From the NCBI GenBank assembly GCA_933207985.1, contig OW240921.1:101021176-101085175 (forward strand): a stretch of 64,000 nt of DNA. The letters are read 5' to 3'. The notes below the pieces were generated by a model, which saw nothing but the letters and a program-made list of their open reading frames with translations, made no database searches and was not told where the DNA came from. This stretch comes from Pelobates cultripes (Eukaryota; Chordata; Amphibia; Anura; Pelobatidae). The position numbers and the translations under genes are program-made. This document shows positions 10,926 to 22,636 of the stretch, in pieces (the stretch's first letter is position 1; each line of letters starts with the position of its first letter).

Positions 10926-12369
10926 GGTTTCTTTTCCGGACGTACAAAAATTATATACGACTAATATGGTAGTGCATTTAATTAAGTGCGATAATTTTAC
11001 AAAATCAAGACCTATTTGGTTAGATATTGAAAAATCGGACTTGGGTAATATCGAACCTCTATTTCTTATGTGGTGCGATAGCGAATTTGTAAAAAATATA
11101 AAATCGAACAATCCGATGAATAATACAATGATCTATATAGCAAAATATTTAAAGAAAAAATATGGCACTAACTATATATCAAGGATTGCCCCACTAACAT
11201 GTTTATAAAAGACATAAATATACAAGAATGGGAAAAGTGCGGAATTGCAAAATTTGCGGAAATACTAGATGATAATAAAATATTGTCATTCCCAGAGTTA
11301 CAGCTTAACTACAACCTTCCTTCCAAAGAAATATTTAATTATTTAAGAATAAAATCTTTTATCATAGGGAAAACTTTTTCGGAAATCTCTCAAATTGACC
11401 AGTTTATAGCATTTCATCACAGGAAAAAAATTGCCTCCAAGTTTAATCAATTTATAAGAAGCCAAAGGCAAATAGATAAAGTGTCAGCAATGAATAAATG
11501 GGAGCAAGAACTCAATTTTTCTTCTCCGGTTGAAGATTGGCTTATGGGCTTACAATTAGTAAAAAAAACATACTCGTGGGGTAAATATACGGGAAGTGTA
11601 CTTTAAACTTGTGTATCGATGGTATCTGGTGCCCACTCGCCTTCATAGATTTCAACCCACACTTCTACCAGATTGTTGGAGATGTGGTAGGGAACTAGGC
11701 TCATTCTCTCACATATGGTGGGACTGTGAAGAGTTAAAACCAATGAAAGCAATTTTATCGGATTTTGTAAATTTTGCGCTGAATGCACAAACTGTTATTA
11801 TTGCTCAAACGTTCCTGTTTCACTTAAATATGCCAAGGGTTAACATAAAATTAATAATTCTTATGATCCATATTTTTATGGCAATTAAACTAGTTATAGC
11901 TAGAAATTGGAGAAATATGGGTCCGTTGGTTTGGCAAGATATTTGTGTACAAGCGGATTATCAATGTAGGATGGAAGCAGGTATAGCATTAAATAAAGCA
12001 TCCAAGGAGAAACATGAGGAGATTTGGGCCCCTTGGAATAGATATCTTAGTCTTAAAATTAAAACCCCCCTCCCTCCAATGACAACCTAACCTCTCTTAG
12101 GAAATGTAACAGCTTTATGTGGAAGTGTAAGAAAGTGTTAATGTATGCAATCTATAGATTTGAAGTGTAAGAAAGTGTTAATGTATGTAATCTATAGATT
12201 TGACTGCAGTTAGTGTATAAAAGTATAAAATATGGTTTTATTAATTAGGTGTATAATAGTATGTGTATAAAAATTGATTTTCTGTAATATTTTAAAACCT
12301 ATTTTTCTATGAAAGTTTGTATATGGATGAAATCTTAAATTTGAAAAATAAAAAATTTATACAAATAAA
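10926..12369 (+). mobile_element. 5'-truncated Tx1-like L1 LINE with flanking duplication
   Basis: A 33-37 bp near-direct repeat (AATAATACGGTGAAA..GCAGGATATAATGGAG) lies at 10893-10925 and 12370-12406, marking the insertion. Inside are three broken frames matching the C-terminal half of L1/Tx1 ORF2, then a 3' UTR with AATAAA (about 12346) and an A-rich end. A 46-bp block (GAAGTGTAAGAAAGTGTTAATGTATG..) is tandemly duplicated in the 3' UTR at about 12122-12205. The 5' truncation is typical of L1 insertion. Confidence 0.8.
10966..12090 (+). pseudogene. Tx1/L1 ORF2 C-terminal fragment, frameshifted
   Basis: Three successive frames together give one protein region: 10966-11208 (..IAKYLKKKYGTNYISRIAPL), 11199-11606 (INIQEWEKCGIAKF..LSFPELQLNYNL..FNYLRIKSF) and 11596-12090. 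Breaks lie near 11200 and 11600. The last part has YRWYLVPTRLHRFQP and a zinc knuckle CWRCGRELGSFSHIWWDC (C-x2-C-x8-H-x4-C, about 11674-11727), the signature after the reverse transcriptase of L1-clade ORF2. Endonuclease and reverse transcriptase domains are missing through 5' truncation, and with two frameshifts it is dead. The parent protein would cut target DNA and reverse-transcribe its own RNA. Confidence 0.85.
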
Positions 12370-12406
12370 AATAATACGGTGAAAACCAATGCAGGATATA
12401 ATGGAG

Positions 12407-13803
12407 CCAACGCTGTGATTTTTAAAAAATTTTTATTTAAAAAAAAAAAAAAACGCTCTACGCTCTCTCTCCGAGACAGCAAAGAATAGCAGCTTTGTAT
12501 TAATCATATGGGAGTCGGAACGGATGACCTGCGCTCACAGTATAATGCTGTCCCTTCCTGTCTCACTCACCCCATCCTATGCAGGGGCTCTGTGTTGATA
12601 ATACTGCATGGAGTTTTGAGCTTTGAGTGCGAGAGAACTCACTCCCTGTCTCTTTCAGACATAGGTTGGCACCAAAACATTCCCTTCTAGGGAACATCTT
12701 AATGTGCTTTTCAGAGCCCTTGGGAACGGGGGGCAGGGAGGCAGGCTTCTTCACTGTAGCTAATGTGCTTGAAAGTCTCTTTCTTATATCCCTTTTGTTA
12801 CTTTTTATACCCGAAACAAAACCCCTCCGAGGACTCAGTCTGACAACATCTATTCAGTCTTCCTGTGCACATAAGCTGTGACCGTCACAATGTGACCTGC
12901 CTATAGAAACTCTGTGAATCACTGTCCTTTTAAAGTTCCAAAGAGAACACTTGGAATGAGGGAGAAAATGATTGGGCACGTCTCATGCAAATTAAATCTG
13001 TAATGAGAATATATGGCAATAACCTTTCTCGGTTGTACGTCATTTTCAGTCTTTATGGTTGCTTTCATTCGTGGTGGCGATATTCACTAGGGTAAAATCT
13101 GAAGCAATGTTATAAATATTGCCTGATTTTATTTATTTATTTTGTATTGTGGATCTGATGCTTTTTGAAATTAAAGTGTTTTTAAAGTCAGCGCATGCAT
13201 TCATTGGTTTGTTTGATTTTGATATTTCACATAGATTAGCATTATCGTACAGATAGCTCAATTTGATTCTGTAACATGCATTTAATACAAATTGCCATAG
13301 ATATCCCATGTGTCCTGTCTTGTTTTGGGCAAACTCACTAAACAAGCTTCCAAAATAAGTTCATATTTAAATGAACATGACCTTATAGGTAAACTAACTG
13401 AGCTAATCTCCACACATGCTCCTGAGATTAGTCACCTCATCTCCTTGAGTTTAAACATCTTTGCATAAACACTGAGCATTTTGTATACCTCCCAACAATG
13501 CTGGATCTGAAGGGACAGTCCTGATATGAAACCCTTTTCTATTGTCTTGGAAGCAGGACCCTCAGAAGTAATTTAAAACACTGCATGAGCATGCTATAAA
13601 ACCTGGTTTAGCACTTTCTTAGCATTGTAAAAGTGCGCAGGTCTTCATAGCTACATATCATATCAGCACTCATATATGCTTGCTTTACGCTCACTACTAC
13701 AGAGTATCATGGTGATTATGGTACAAACAGTATTACCCAGACATATTTGAGTGGCAGTGGAAAGCGGCATGTACCAGGCTATGCACATTTTAAAAAACAA
13801 TGT
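12407..13803. other. Non-coding sequence with a poly(A) run
   Basis: An A-rich run at about 12437-12453 follows the LINE duplication and may belong to the older retroposon. 12455-12960 is higher-complexity sequence with several short open frames but no recognisable domain or splice-bounded exon. The remainder is AT-rich. Confidence 0.35.
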
Positions 13804-14060
13804 TTAAAGGGACGCTATAGTCACCAGAACAATTACAGCTTATTGCATTTGTTCTGGAGAGTAGAAACATTCCCTTCAGGCTTTTTGCAGTAAACACTGG
13901 CTTTTCAGAGAAAATTCAGTGTTTACATTACAGCCTAGGGATAACTCCACTGGCCACTCCTCATGTGGCTACTAGAGTTGCTTCATAAAGCAGTGCTGCA
14001 CACTGTGCAGTACTGCCATTCAGTGTCTCCATCCTCTGCAAGGACACAGTGAACTTTCCT
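13804..14060 (+). mobile_element. T2-like MITE, right end missing
   Basis: Starts TTAAAGGGACGCTATAGTC at 13804 and continues ACCAGAACAATTACAGCTTATTGC, CAGTAAACACTGGCTTTTCAGAG and CCACTGGCCACTCC, matching the copies at 4519 and 22120-22493. No CCCTTTAA end is found where expected, so the element is truncated or diverged after about 14050. Confidence 0.65.
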
Positions 14061-14624
14061 GAAAGAGATACATTGATTCATAACTATAGCTGTAAGCAGT
14101 TAACAGTGATTAGAATGTCTGTTTAAATATTTGTATTATACCTGTTTTTTCATCTGTGCATGCTCTTCTGTCCATTTGTATGTAGGCCAGGACTATGTTC
14201 TATCATATTAAGTTCCATATGGTTTTGCAATATTGTTACGTGGCCTTTAATGCGATGTATGTACTCTTGACTGTTCACTGACAGCTGCTAATGTATTGTG
14301 AGCAGCATGAAGCAGTATCCTAATTACCAATATAACATATTCTGTGTGAAATAAAGCGGACGGAATGGGATGTTTGTACAGTTAATTTTAGTAACCGTGT
14401 CGGTCTGTGGCAATTTGTTGGGGATGACTGGTTTCACTTTCCTCATCAAAGAATTATACATTAGAGCACTTGGTTGGTACTTATTTAAAGGCAGCCTGCT
14501 GTTTAATGTGTTTCAAACAGGTGCCTACTACATTTATTACGTTGTGATGCAAATCTGGCTAACTCGTTGGAAATATGTGCAAATCAATCTATGTACTTGA
14601 ATTATTTATGACTTTATCAGCCTG
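14061..14624. other. Non-coding sequence, nothing recognised
   Basis: Contains a 76-codon open frame (14370-14600) with hydrophobic composition but no family resemblance and no splice or start context. It is treated as chance. Confidence 0.35.
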
Positions 14625-15149
14625 ATCCATCATCCACCTATCCAACCACCTATCCATCCATTAACTCAACCCATCCAACCACTCACATACCCACCCATCC
14701 ATATATCCACTCACAAACCCACCCACCCACCCATCCATCCATGCACCTATCTACCCACCCCCCCACCCATCCATCCATCCATCCACCTATACTACCCCCA
14801 CCCATCCATCCATCCACCTATCTACCCATCCACCCATCCATCCATCTATCTACCCATCCACCCATCCATTCATCCTTCCATCCACCTATCTACCCATCAA
14901 CCCATCCATCCACCTAACCAACCACCTATCCACCTAACCAACCACCTATCCACCCACCCATCAACCCACTCACATACCAACCCATCCATCCACTCACATA
15001 CCCACCCATCCATATATCCACTCACAAACCCACCCACCCATCCATCCATCCATCCATCCATCCATCCACCTATCTACCCATCCACACATCCATTCATCCT
15101 TCCATCCACCTATCTACCCATCCAACCACCCATCAACTCAACCCATCCA
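14625..15149. repeat. CCAT/ATCC tetranucleotide array, left part
   Basis: Imperfect (CCAT)n with longer internal blocks such as CACCTATCTACCCATCCACC and CACTCACATACCCACCCATC that recur several times. It is the left half of one array interrupted by the LINE at 15150-15974. The open frame made of His, Pro, Ser and Ile repeats is purely compositional. Confidence 0.9.
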
Positions 15150-15974
15150 TAGAAACATAGAAACATAGAAACATAGAATGTGACGGCAGATAAGAACCAT
15201 TCGGCCCATCTAGTCTGCCCAATTTTCTAAATACTTTAATTAGTCCCTAGTCTTATCTTATAGTTAGGATAGCCTTATGCCTATCCCACGCATGCTTAAA
15301 CTCCTTTACTGTTAACCTCTACCACTTCAGCTGGAAGGCTATTCCATGCATCCACTACCCTCTCAGTAAAGTAATACTTCCTGATATTATTTTTAAACCT
15401 TTGTCCCTCTAATTTAAGATTATGTCCTCTTGTTGTGGTAGTTTTTCTTCTTTTAAATATAGTCTCCTCCTTTACTGTGTTGATTCCTTTATATATTTAA
15501 ATGTTTCTATCATATCCCCCCTGTCTCGTCTTTCCTCCAAGCTATACATGTTAAGATCCTTTAACCTTTCCTGGTAAGTTTTATCCCGCAATCCATGAAC
15601 CAGTTTAGTAGCCTTTCTCTGAACCCTCTCTAAGGTATCAATATCCTTCTGAAGATACGGTCTCCAGTACTGTGTACAATACTCCAAGTGAGGTCTCACC
15701 AGTGTTCTGTACAATGGCATGAGCACTTCCCTCTTTCTACTGCTAATACCTCTCCCTATACAACCAAGCATTCTGCTAGCATTTCCTGCTGCTCTATTAC
15801 ATTGTCTGCCTACCTTTAAGTCATCAGAAATAATCACCCCTAAATCCCTTTCCCCATATGTTGAGGTTAGGACTCTATCAAATATTCTGTACTCTGCCCT
15901 TGGGTTTTTACGTCCAAGATGCATTATCTTGCACTTATCCACATTAAATGTCAGTTGCCACAATTCTGACTATT
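15150..15974 (-). mobile_element. CR1-like LINE, 5'-truncated, inserted in the ATCC array
   Basis: A 15-bp direct repeat AACTCAACCCATCCA at 15135-15149 and 15975-15989 flanks the element. The 3' end, on the minus strand, is ..GCCGTCACATTCTATG followed by several TTTCTATG octamers (15150-15178), the tail style of CR1-group LINEs. A frame downstream of the recognised protein reads YFTERVVDAWNSLPAEVVEV (minus strand, about 15328-15387), the usual CR1 C-terminus. Three more 3' ends of this family occur at 25226, 49010 and 62549. Confidence 0.88.
15472..15963 (-). pseudogene. CR1-like reverse transcriptase C-terminal fragment
   Basis: A 163-codon frame reads [16 protein letters not shown] near the start, GERDLGVIISDDLKV, then LVRPHLEYCTQYWRP and LERVQRKATKLVHGL. 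This order is the conserved end of CR1/Rex1-group reverse transcriptases, after the catalytic palm. The YxDD catalytic box and the endonuclease are absent because the copy is 5'-truncated. The frame runs into a stop after KYIKESTQ and the homologous C-terminus continues in another frame, so it is broken. There is no promoter or intact start. Confidence 0.88.
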
Positions 15975-16318
15975 AACTCAACCCATCCACTCACAAACCC
16001 ACCCATCCATATATCCATTCACAAACCCACCCACCCATCCATCCATCCACCTATTTACCCATCCATCCATCCATCCATCCATCCATCCATCCACCTATCT
16101 ACCCATCCACATATCTACCCATCCACATATCTACCCATCAACCCACCCATCCACCTAACCAACCACCTATCCACCCACCCACCTATCCACCCACACACAC
16201 TCACCCATCAATCCTTTTCCATCCGTCCACCCATCAACCCATCCATCCACCTATCCACCCATCTATCCACCCATCAACCCATCCATCCATCTATCCATCT
16301 ATCCATTCATCCACCAAT
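15975..16318. repeat. CCAT/ATCC tetranucleotide array, right part
   Basis: Continues the array broken by the CR1-like LINE, with the same higher-order phrases (CCACCTATCTACCCATCCAC, CACCTAACCAACCACC). The array ends near 16318 with ATCCATTCATCCACC. Confidence 0.9.
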
Positions 16319-16566
16319 CTTACACATAAGCAGTATGAACATGCTTGTGTCAGTGGGTATTTGTGTTTCAGTACATTCTCAATATGGAGACAAAACATTT
16401 GTTGAAATTTTTTTGTAATATTGCATTTATCACAGATCTAGTAATTTAATGATATATATTTGTTTCCTTTTTCCTGTTTTCCCTGATTACATCAGTTAAG
16501 ATTTTTTATGGGCAATATTAAATATATATATAGTACCCTGTGTCTTCTCTGTCTGCCAATCTTTTC

Positions 16567-16680
16567 ACCCATCCTCCCATCCATCTTCCCATCCATCCAT
16601 CCATCCATTAATCCTCCCATTCATCCATCCATCCATCCTCCCATCCATCCTACCATCCATCCATCCATCCATCCATCCAG
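16567..16680. repeat. Second CCAT/CTCCCAT array
   Basis: A separate 114-bp run of (CCAT)n with CTCC interruptions, 250 bp beyond the first array. The intervening sequence 16319-16566 is AT-rich and unlike the array. Confidence 0.85.
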
Positions 16681-18900
16681 TTTTTGGAAAATTGAGTATT
16701 CACTTCATTGAGCACGCAGTTTAGGAACTCAGAATGTTGCCCCCCAAATGGGTAGTAAACTGTCCCAAATCTAGATACGCTGGTGAAATGCAAAAGTACA
16801 AAACGCATTGGGTATGGCAACACCAATGCTGGCTTCAGGTCTTTTTTAGTAAACAGCAGAGATAGTAATTATCTGGTATTCACTTCTAACTTTTAAACTC
16901 TTGATTAAACTTGGCATAAACAGGGAGTCTGCGAAAAAGCCATGACATCCTGAATCGTTAAATTTACATACAGATGGTTCTGCAAAGTGTGTTTAATAGT
17001 ATACATATATATTTATTTTATTTTATGTTTTCTAATGACGTCTGCATTATACTGTATTATTCGTTACAAAGTGTTACGAGCGGTTATATGTTTACCATTT
17101 CTAAAGTTTAAATATGATTCCCAATTCTGTATATTCTGTATAAAAGACAAGTACAAGGTCAAGGTTGGAACCAGAGAGCTCCTTATATTTGATCACAATA
17201 GCACTGGGTATTATATATTATAAGTAATGGCGCATCTGAATAAAACCTTTTATTAAATTACAATGAATTATACTTCTGGAGAAGTACATGAAGTGACATA
17301 TGTCCAGCTTTGCTGTTGTTGCTAACGCCCAGCATTCAGCATCTTCCAACTCGAGTCTGTGAATGATGGGCGTTGTAGTCTTACATCATATCCTGTATGT
17401 ATTGTGCAGGATATACATTTAAATTATGTTTAGCTGTGAAAAGGTAAGGCTGATCGATTTGTTTGAGAAGATATTGTGCTTGTTATCACCTACTTGTATA
17501 ATAGTTTTAATTGGTTGCTTCTTATTAGATGGTTTTCTGGTATTCTTCTCACTTGTAGCTTCTTTGAAAATATTAATATAATAAGTACCGTGTGTGAGGT
17601 ATCTCCCTATGCTATTCATATATTGAATAGCAAGTGGACTGCTATTAGTGTGATGCCTATGATAAAACAAACATGTTAGTGTCAGGAATACAATTGTATG
17701 TCTATTTTCAAGGCCGTTTTATGAATGAGGAGCCACTGATCATTCAAAAGCATCAACTGACGGCTCTCAGCCAATCAGCAGCACCGCTGCCTGATTCTGC
17801 AAGAGCCTTTCGTTTCCCCCATTTTGAGAAAATTGAAAGATAAAGCAGCAGGAAGATTCAGCATTGGAACACAGACTTTGGAGTTAAACTGTTCGAGAAC
17901 ATTTTAACCTCTTAAAGTGAGACAGCGCCAAGGACCTCCTTGCACCATAACAACTTAATATTAATTACGATTCTAGAGTGCCCAAACTGGTCCTTTAAAA
18001 AAACTATATCCCTAACCTCAATGATCCTAAACTACATTTTTAACCCCTTTCAAACTGTTAATTGTCTCACTTTGATGTTAACCCCTCTCCAACCTTACCT
18101 CCCCGGACCGTATCCAAGCTTTCTCTTTAAGCAGAATTCACCGCACTGTGTTGGTGGTGTCATCATATCTCTTAAGATACATCCATGTTAAATATCATAG
18201 GAGCAGTTATTGTCTTCCCATCCACCCTCTGGTGCTGAATTGTATTACAAGTATATTATTTTCATATACTGATATGGCTGTACCAAAACTAATTTTCCAT
18301 CATTTGCTTTTGCCAATTGTAGTCATACAAATGATTTATCCTTAAGTTACATTTATATTTTCCTAAATATAAGCCTAAGTAGCCATCTTGAAAACAAATT
18401 CAACAATTATGCTATTTTCGCGTAAAATCTAAACTAATTTCTCAACCCACTCCGGTACAAATAATCCCCTTTGAATGCATGAAATATAGAACAGTTGTTG
18501 GCTATAACTATAATCACAAGGCAGGTAATACGCTTTGCACGATAAACTGCTGTGCGAAACCACATTAAATACATTGCTACACATGGTTTTTATCCTGTGA
18601 ACAAGAAAAAACAGCTGGAAGAAATCATATCTCCCCTATGGTGATTCCCACTTATGGTTTGAGAAGAAGGAAAACAATGAGACTTTATGTAACAGGTCAA
18701 CGTGCGGGAGTTATAAGAAACAGATCCCTAACACTGTGGGATCCGTTCTACTGGGTCCTCCTCTTTGACAGCTTCCTTTTAACTCTAAAAATGGTGGAAG
18801 GAGATCTTAGAAAAATTTCCTGGCTGTTACACGTTCAAAGACAAGTGATTTGTTAAAGGGTTTACTCATGAGGGCGATAAGAGATTGGCGCTATCAGACT
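16681..18900. other. Non-coding sequence with MITE traces
   Basis: Mostly AT-rich DNA without a recognised exon. 17735-17790 (CTGACGGCTCTCAGCCAATCAGCAGC) resembles the interior of MITEs elsewhere in the window, and 17345-17380 has GATGGGCGTTGTAGTC, a phrase seen in hAT-type palindromes. Boundaries could not be set. Confidence 0.35.
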
Positions 18901-19065
18901 TCCTTACTCGTGTATCCAGTGATCAGATCCATCTGTAGGGTCAGAGGGGGTACATCTGGAACATTGCTTCAGACATGAGAACTAATCTGGAGGCTGGAGA
19001 TGGATAAAGAGAAAGGAAGGGGGGGTGGAGGCATCCTAGTATTACAGCCAAGCTAAGTGCTGTAT

Positions 19066-19356
19066 TTAGACATGTGGTTTTCGTGATTTGAATTTTTTTT
19101 TTCTCGACTCTATAGCCTTGTCCTTGGCAGCCCTAGCTGCTTGCGTTGTAATTGTTTGAACTGCCCTTCCATTGACGATATGTCCTCCAGCCTGCGATGG
19201 CAAGACAGCTCTGAAACATGCATTGCCATTGACTGAAAATTGAGTCAGAAAGATTAACTGGCTTAATCTCCTTAGGCTTCTATATCTATGTCCAGTTCTT
19301 ACGTTCCTCATTACACCAAGGTTTTGTAATAATATAATCCATATAGCTGCAAACAC
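19066..19356 (-). other. Unresolved 96-codon open frame
   Basis: The frame has a high-complexity, Lys/Arg-rich C-terminal half (..TQAARAAKDKAIESRKKKFKSRKPHV). An alternative frame of the same segment reads LEDISSMEGQFKQLQRKQLG after a possible acceptor TGACTCAATTTTCAG (minus strand, near 19238). No family was recognised in either frame, and no donor or partner exon was found. It could be a chance frame, a decayed transposon piece or an unidentified exon. Confidence 0.2.
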
Positions 19357-19399
19357 CAGATATAAATAACTGGATTCACATCATAAATCACATACTGCT

Positions 19400-21039
19400 C
19401 TGTGCATCCCTGATTATCTAATATATACTTTCTGTTCTAGTGTGTGTACTGAACACAATATATTTTAACTAGAATATGTTTTTTGTATATTGTATATTTT
19501 TGGAGTTATTTTTTTACCAACTTTTCTGTTTTGGCCTTCGTTTTGCAACTTATAGTTAACTGGCCATGACTCGGTAAACCAGATAGTTTATGTACGTTGG
19601 AGAACAACGAGAAGAGACATTTAATGCAGTCATAAAAAGCTATAGGTTAGTAAATCACAGGTATGCATCCTTTAATGCATAGAGGCCATGTTTTCGTGTC
19701 TATTTTTCGTGTCTCTGTTTAGGGTGCCAAAAACGCCACTTGAATGCTAACCAAAACAGATCAAGATGTCCCGTTTTTCACGGGTGTCTCTCCATGTGGC
19801 ACCTAGAGTTAATTTTTAAGGAAAACCTTTCTTCCTAAGTGAATATTTCTTTCTACAAAATATTTTAAATCCTTTTTGTCAAATACTATATGGTAAATAT
19901 TCAAGCCTGTCTTCAGTCATTATAAATTTGCCAAAATGCCATGGGTGAACATATTATTGATATTGTGACTGTATTACTACCACTGCGTTGGATATGTAAT
20001 TTCACTGGATCCAGTGGACCACAGAAAGAGAAGAATGTGCGTACATTCGACTCTTCAATTATGAGTGAGATAGTGAATGAAGAAAGATAAAAAGGATGAG
20101 TTTTTGCTTTGTGTGACATAGTTGACGGAATGCCGCTCTCTGATACATTATGTATAAGATTTACAGTCAAGCTGCTTCTGCAATTATCTGAAGAAAAGGT
20201 ATAAATGACCCTACTGCTTCTTGCTACAGATATATCAAAGGGCCCTGTGGAATTTCACTCTTCTGAAAGTGAAGCTGATAATGGAGGGACACCCACAGTA
20301 ATAGTTTATACTCTGACCATGCTCTACTTTAAAATATGCAGGAAGGAAGCTTAATGTCAGTGGACAAAAGGAAGAATTGGACTATCTAGTGCTGATTTAC
20401 CGAGTAAACCATAGGAATTTTTATTGGTTGGGGGGAGCATGTTTATCTGGTCTGCATGGGGGGCTTGGACTTGTAATCACATGAGCTTTCAGTGGTTTTA
20501 GAGACGTTTTGGTTTTCCCACTAATGAAGGTAAGTATTAAGGGGTGGCATGAATTCTCAGCATTCATGGGGCAAAATAATTGCATGTTCTTCTTCATCAT
20601 CGTGATGTTCATCTGTATTACTTTACCATGTTTGAAACAACTTCAACTTTAATATGAAAGCCTGTTTTTATTTAAATGATCTGGATGGCCTGTGTAGCAA
20701 TAGGTGATTATGAGACAATTTGACCATATTTATAGACCTTCACATAGATTCTCTGTGGCTTTAATTAGTTGCCTCAGCACAACCAGTTGGTATAAATGAT
20801 AATTGATACAAAACATTCTTCACTGATACTATTCTGTTAATATGTTGTCTTTTGATGGTTTGAAGAGGAAAAAAAGAAACTTACTTGGAATTATTTGAAC
20901 ATTACATATCATAAGATATTAACGGGGAAACTAGGGGCTGAAAGGACGCCATACATGTTTGAATTTTAAATAAATAAACAAGGACAACATTTGATCTAAT
21001 GGATTTAAAAGTGAAGGAGACAACATAAAGTTTCTTTCT
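19400..21039. other. Non-coding sequence, no repeats seen
   Basis: Single-copy-looking sequence with no MITE or LINE end found. A weak exon-like segment (about 20493-20530) ends in GAAG|GTAAGT but has only a poor acceptor. Confidence 0.35.
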
Positions 21040-21600
21040 CGGTACCTTTGAACTTTTACAGGTGTGATCTAAGAATTTATGGGGGTAAAGATGACCAGTG
21101 TATTTTCACACTGATCCTCTAAAAAGTCACTAAAAATAGAGTATATATTTTTTGGAGCTTTGAAAGGCTACTTTGCCAAGGTTCATTTAAACTATGAGAT
21201 CAAAGTCATGTGGGCTTTTCTCTATCTCAGGTGTATTTCAAAAGGCTGAACAGGTGCTCTGGATCTTCAAAGCTAAATGGCTTGCTTACATTGTATACTT
21301 CTTCCCAAAACATAGCTCTTTAAAGAAATGAAGGCTGTGATGACATTGCAGATACCTCCCTGGGCTGTAAATATATTGCTAATCTTCATAGGATGGGTCC
21401 ACAGAGGGACATTGTTTGCACTTTTTTTGTTAAAGGCCTGAATCAATATTTTTCTTCCTCTGAGGGTAAAGTTCAGTCCTTTGGCTTTTAAACAGTCTTT
21501 TAATCCCCTGATCTTAAAGCATCCTACAGATTTATTGACAGGCTCCTGCAGCCTCCTTTTAAATGTGACCTTTTGAAATTAAATACCAATTGCTTCCTGG
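21040..21600. promoter_or_regulatory. Candidate conserved non-coding block
   Basis: A repeat-free stretch with several TCF/LEF-like words (CTTTGAAAG at about 21157, GATCAAAG at about 21200, CTTCAAAG at about 21267), an ACATTGTTT word (about 21410, SOX-like) and ATTAAA-type words. No frame stays open. This is inference from composition and motif density, with no comparison available. Confidence 0.22.
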
Positions 21601-21939
21601 TTACTTATAGTGCAACATCTTTTATTTCACAGTATGGTCAACTATTACATCAACTATTTCTCTAAAGGAGGCCTTTTATTAATCTGCAAATTATTTAATC
21701 TGTGCTTTTTGATAACTGAATTACCTTACAATGTATGGATTCTCAGATATATTAGAGTCAAAAACAATTTCCTTTCATTTGGCTTCATGAGGGATGGGGA
21801 GGGGCAGGAACATGCTTAGATCTTTCAGGCTCACTTTTAGAATGTTTTTGTTAATTCTTGCAATTTATATTTCGTTTTAGCATATATAAGGCTATAAAAG
21901 AAAAAGGGGACCGATTGTAACCTTATGGGGTTTAAAAGA

Positions 21940-22493
21940 ACAATAAAATGTTAGGAACACAAACATGTATTCCTAACCCTATAGCACCAACTAGCCCACT
22001 TGTCATCCACCTTGCCCCCACTACCCCATAAATATAATACAATCTTACCTGTATTCCAGGCTGCTGTCTCTGACCCTGACCTATCTCTTTGGCTGACATA
22101 ATCAGAAGTGATAAGCTCGGCCACTCACAATGCTTTCCCATAGGAAAGAATTGCATTGGATGAGATTGCCAAGGAGGTGCAGCAGGGGTGGAGCCAAACA
22201 CCACCATGGTCCATCAGCTTTTCCTTATAGAGGTGCATTGAATCAACGCATCTCTATGAGGAAATTTCAGTGTCTCCATGCTGAGGGTGAAGACACTGGC
22301 AGCACTGCCCCAGGAAGCACCTCTAGTAGTCATCTGATGAGTGGCCAGTAGAGGTGTCCCTAGGTTGTAATGTAAAACTGCCTTTTCTCTGAAAAGGCAG
22401 GGTTTACAGCAAAAAGCCTGATGAGACTGATTATAATCACTAGAACAAATACAACAAGCTGTAGTTATTCTGGTGACTATAGTGTCCGTTTAA
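21940..22493 (-). mobile_element. T2-like MITE, possibly two joined copies
   Basis: The right end is GTAGTTATTCTGGTGACTATAGTGTCC then TTAA at 22490-22493, preceded by AAAAGGCAGGGTTTACAGC and GGAAGCACCTCTAGTAG, the reverse of the copies at 4519 and 13804. The left part (TTAGGAACACAAACATGTATTCC, 21951 on) resembles another MITE subfamily, so two elements may be fused or nested here. Confidence 0.6.
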
Positions 22494-22636
22494 GTACAAG
22501 ATAGTATAAACTACAATATAGCATGTTCTCAAATGATGTAGGTTTTGAAAACTGTTACCTCGCATCCATGTTTAGTTTCATGGGATATAATTAAAGATAA
22601 TTAAACATAACGTTAAAGGGACACTGTAGGCACTAT

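Noticed and set aside
14370..14600. 76-codon hydrophobic frame that resembles a membrane protein piece
   Set aside because: AT-rich codons give Leu/Ile/Tyr by default; no family match, no splice sites.
15948..16711. Open frames made of His-Pro-Ser-Ile repeats
   Set aside because: Direct translation of the CCAT/ATCC tetranucleotide arrays, with no start context or domain.
20493..20530. Short segment between TTTCAG and GTAAGT
   Set aside because: The acceptor lacks a pyrimidine tract and one frame has an early stop; below the level worth listing as an exon.
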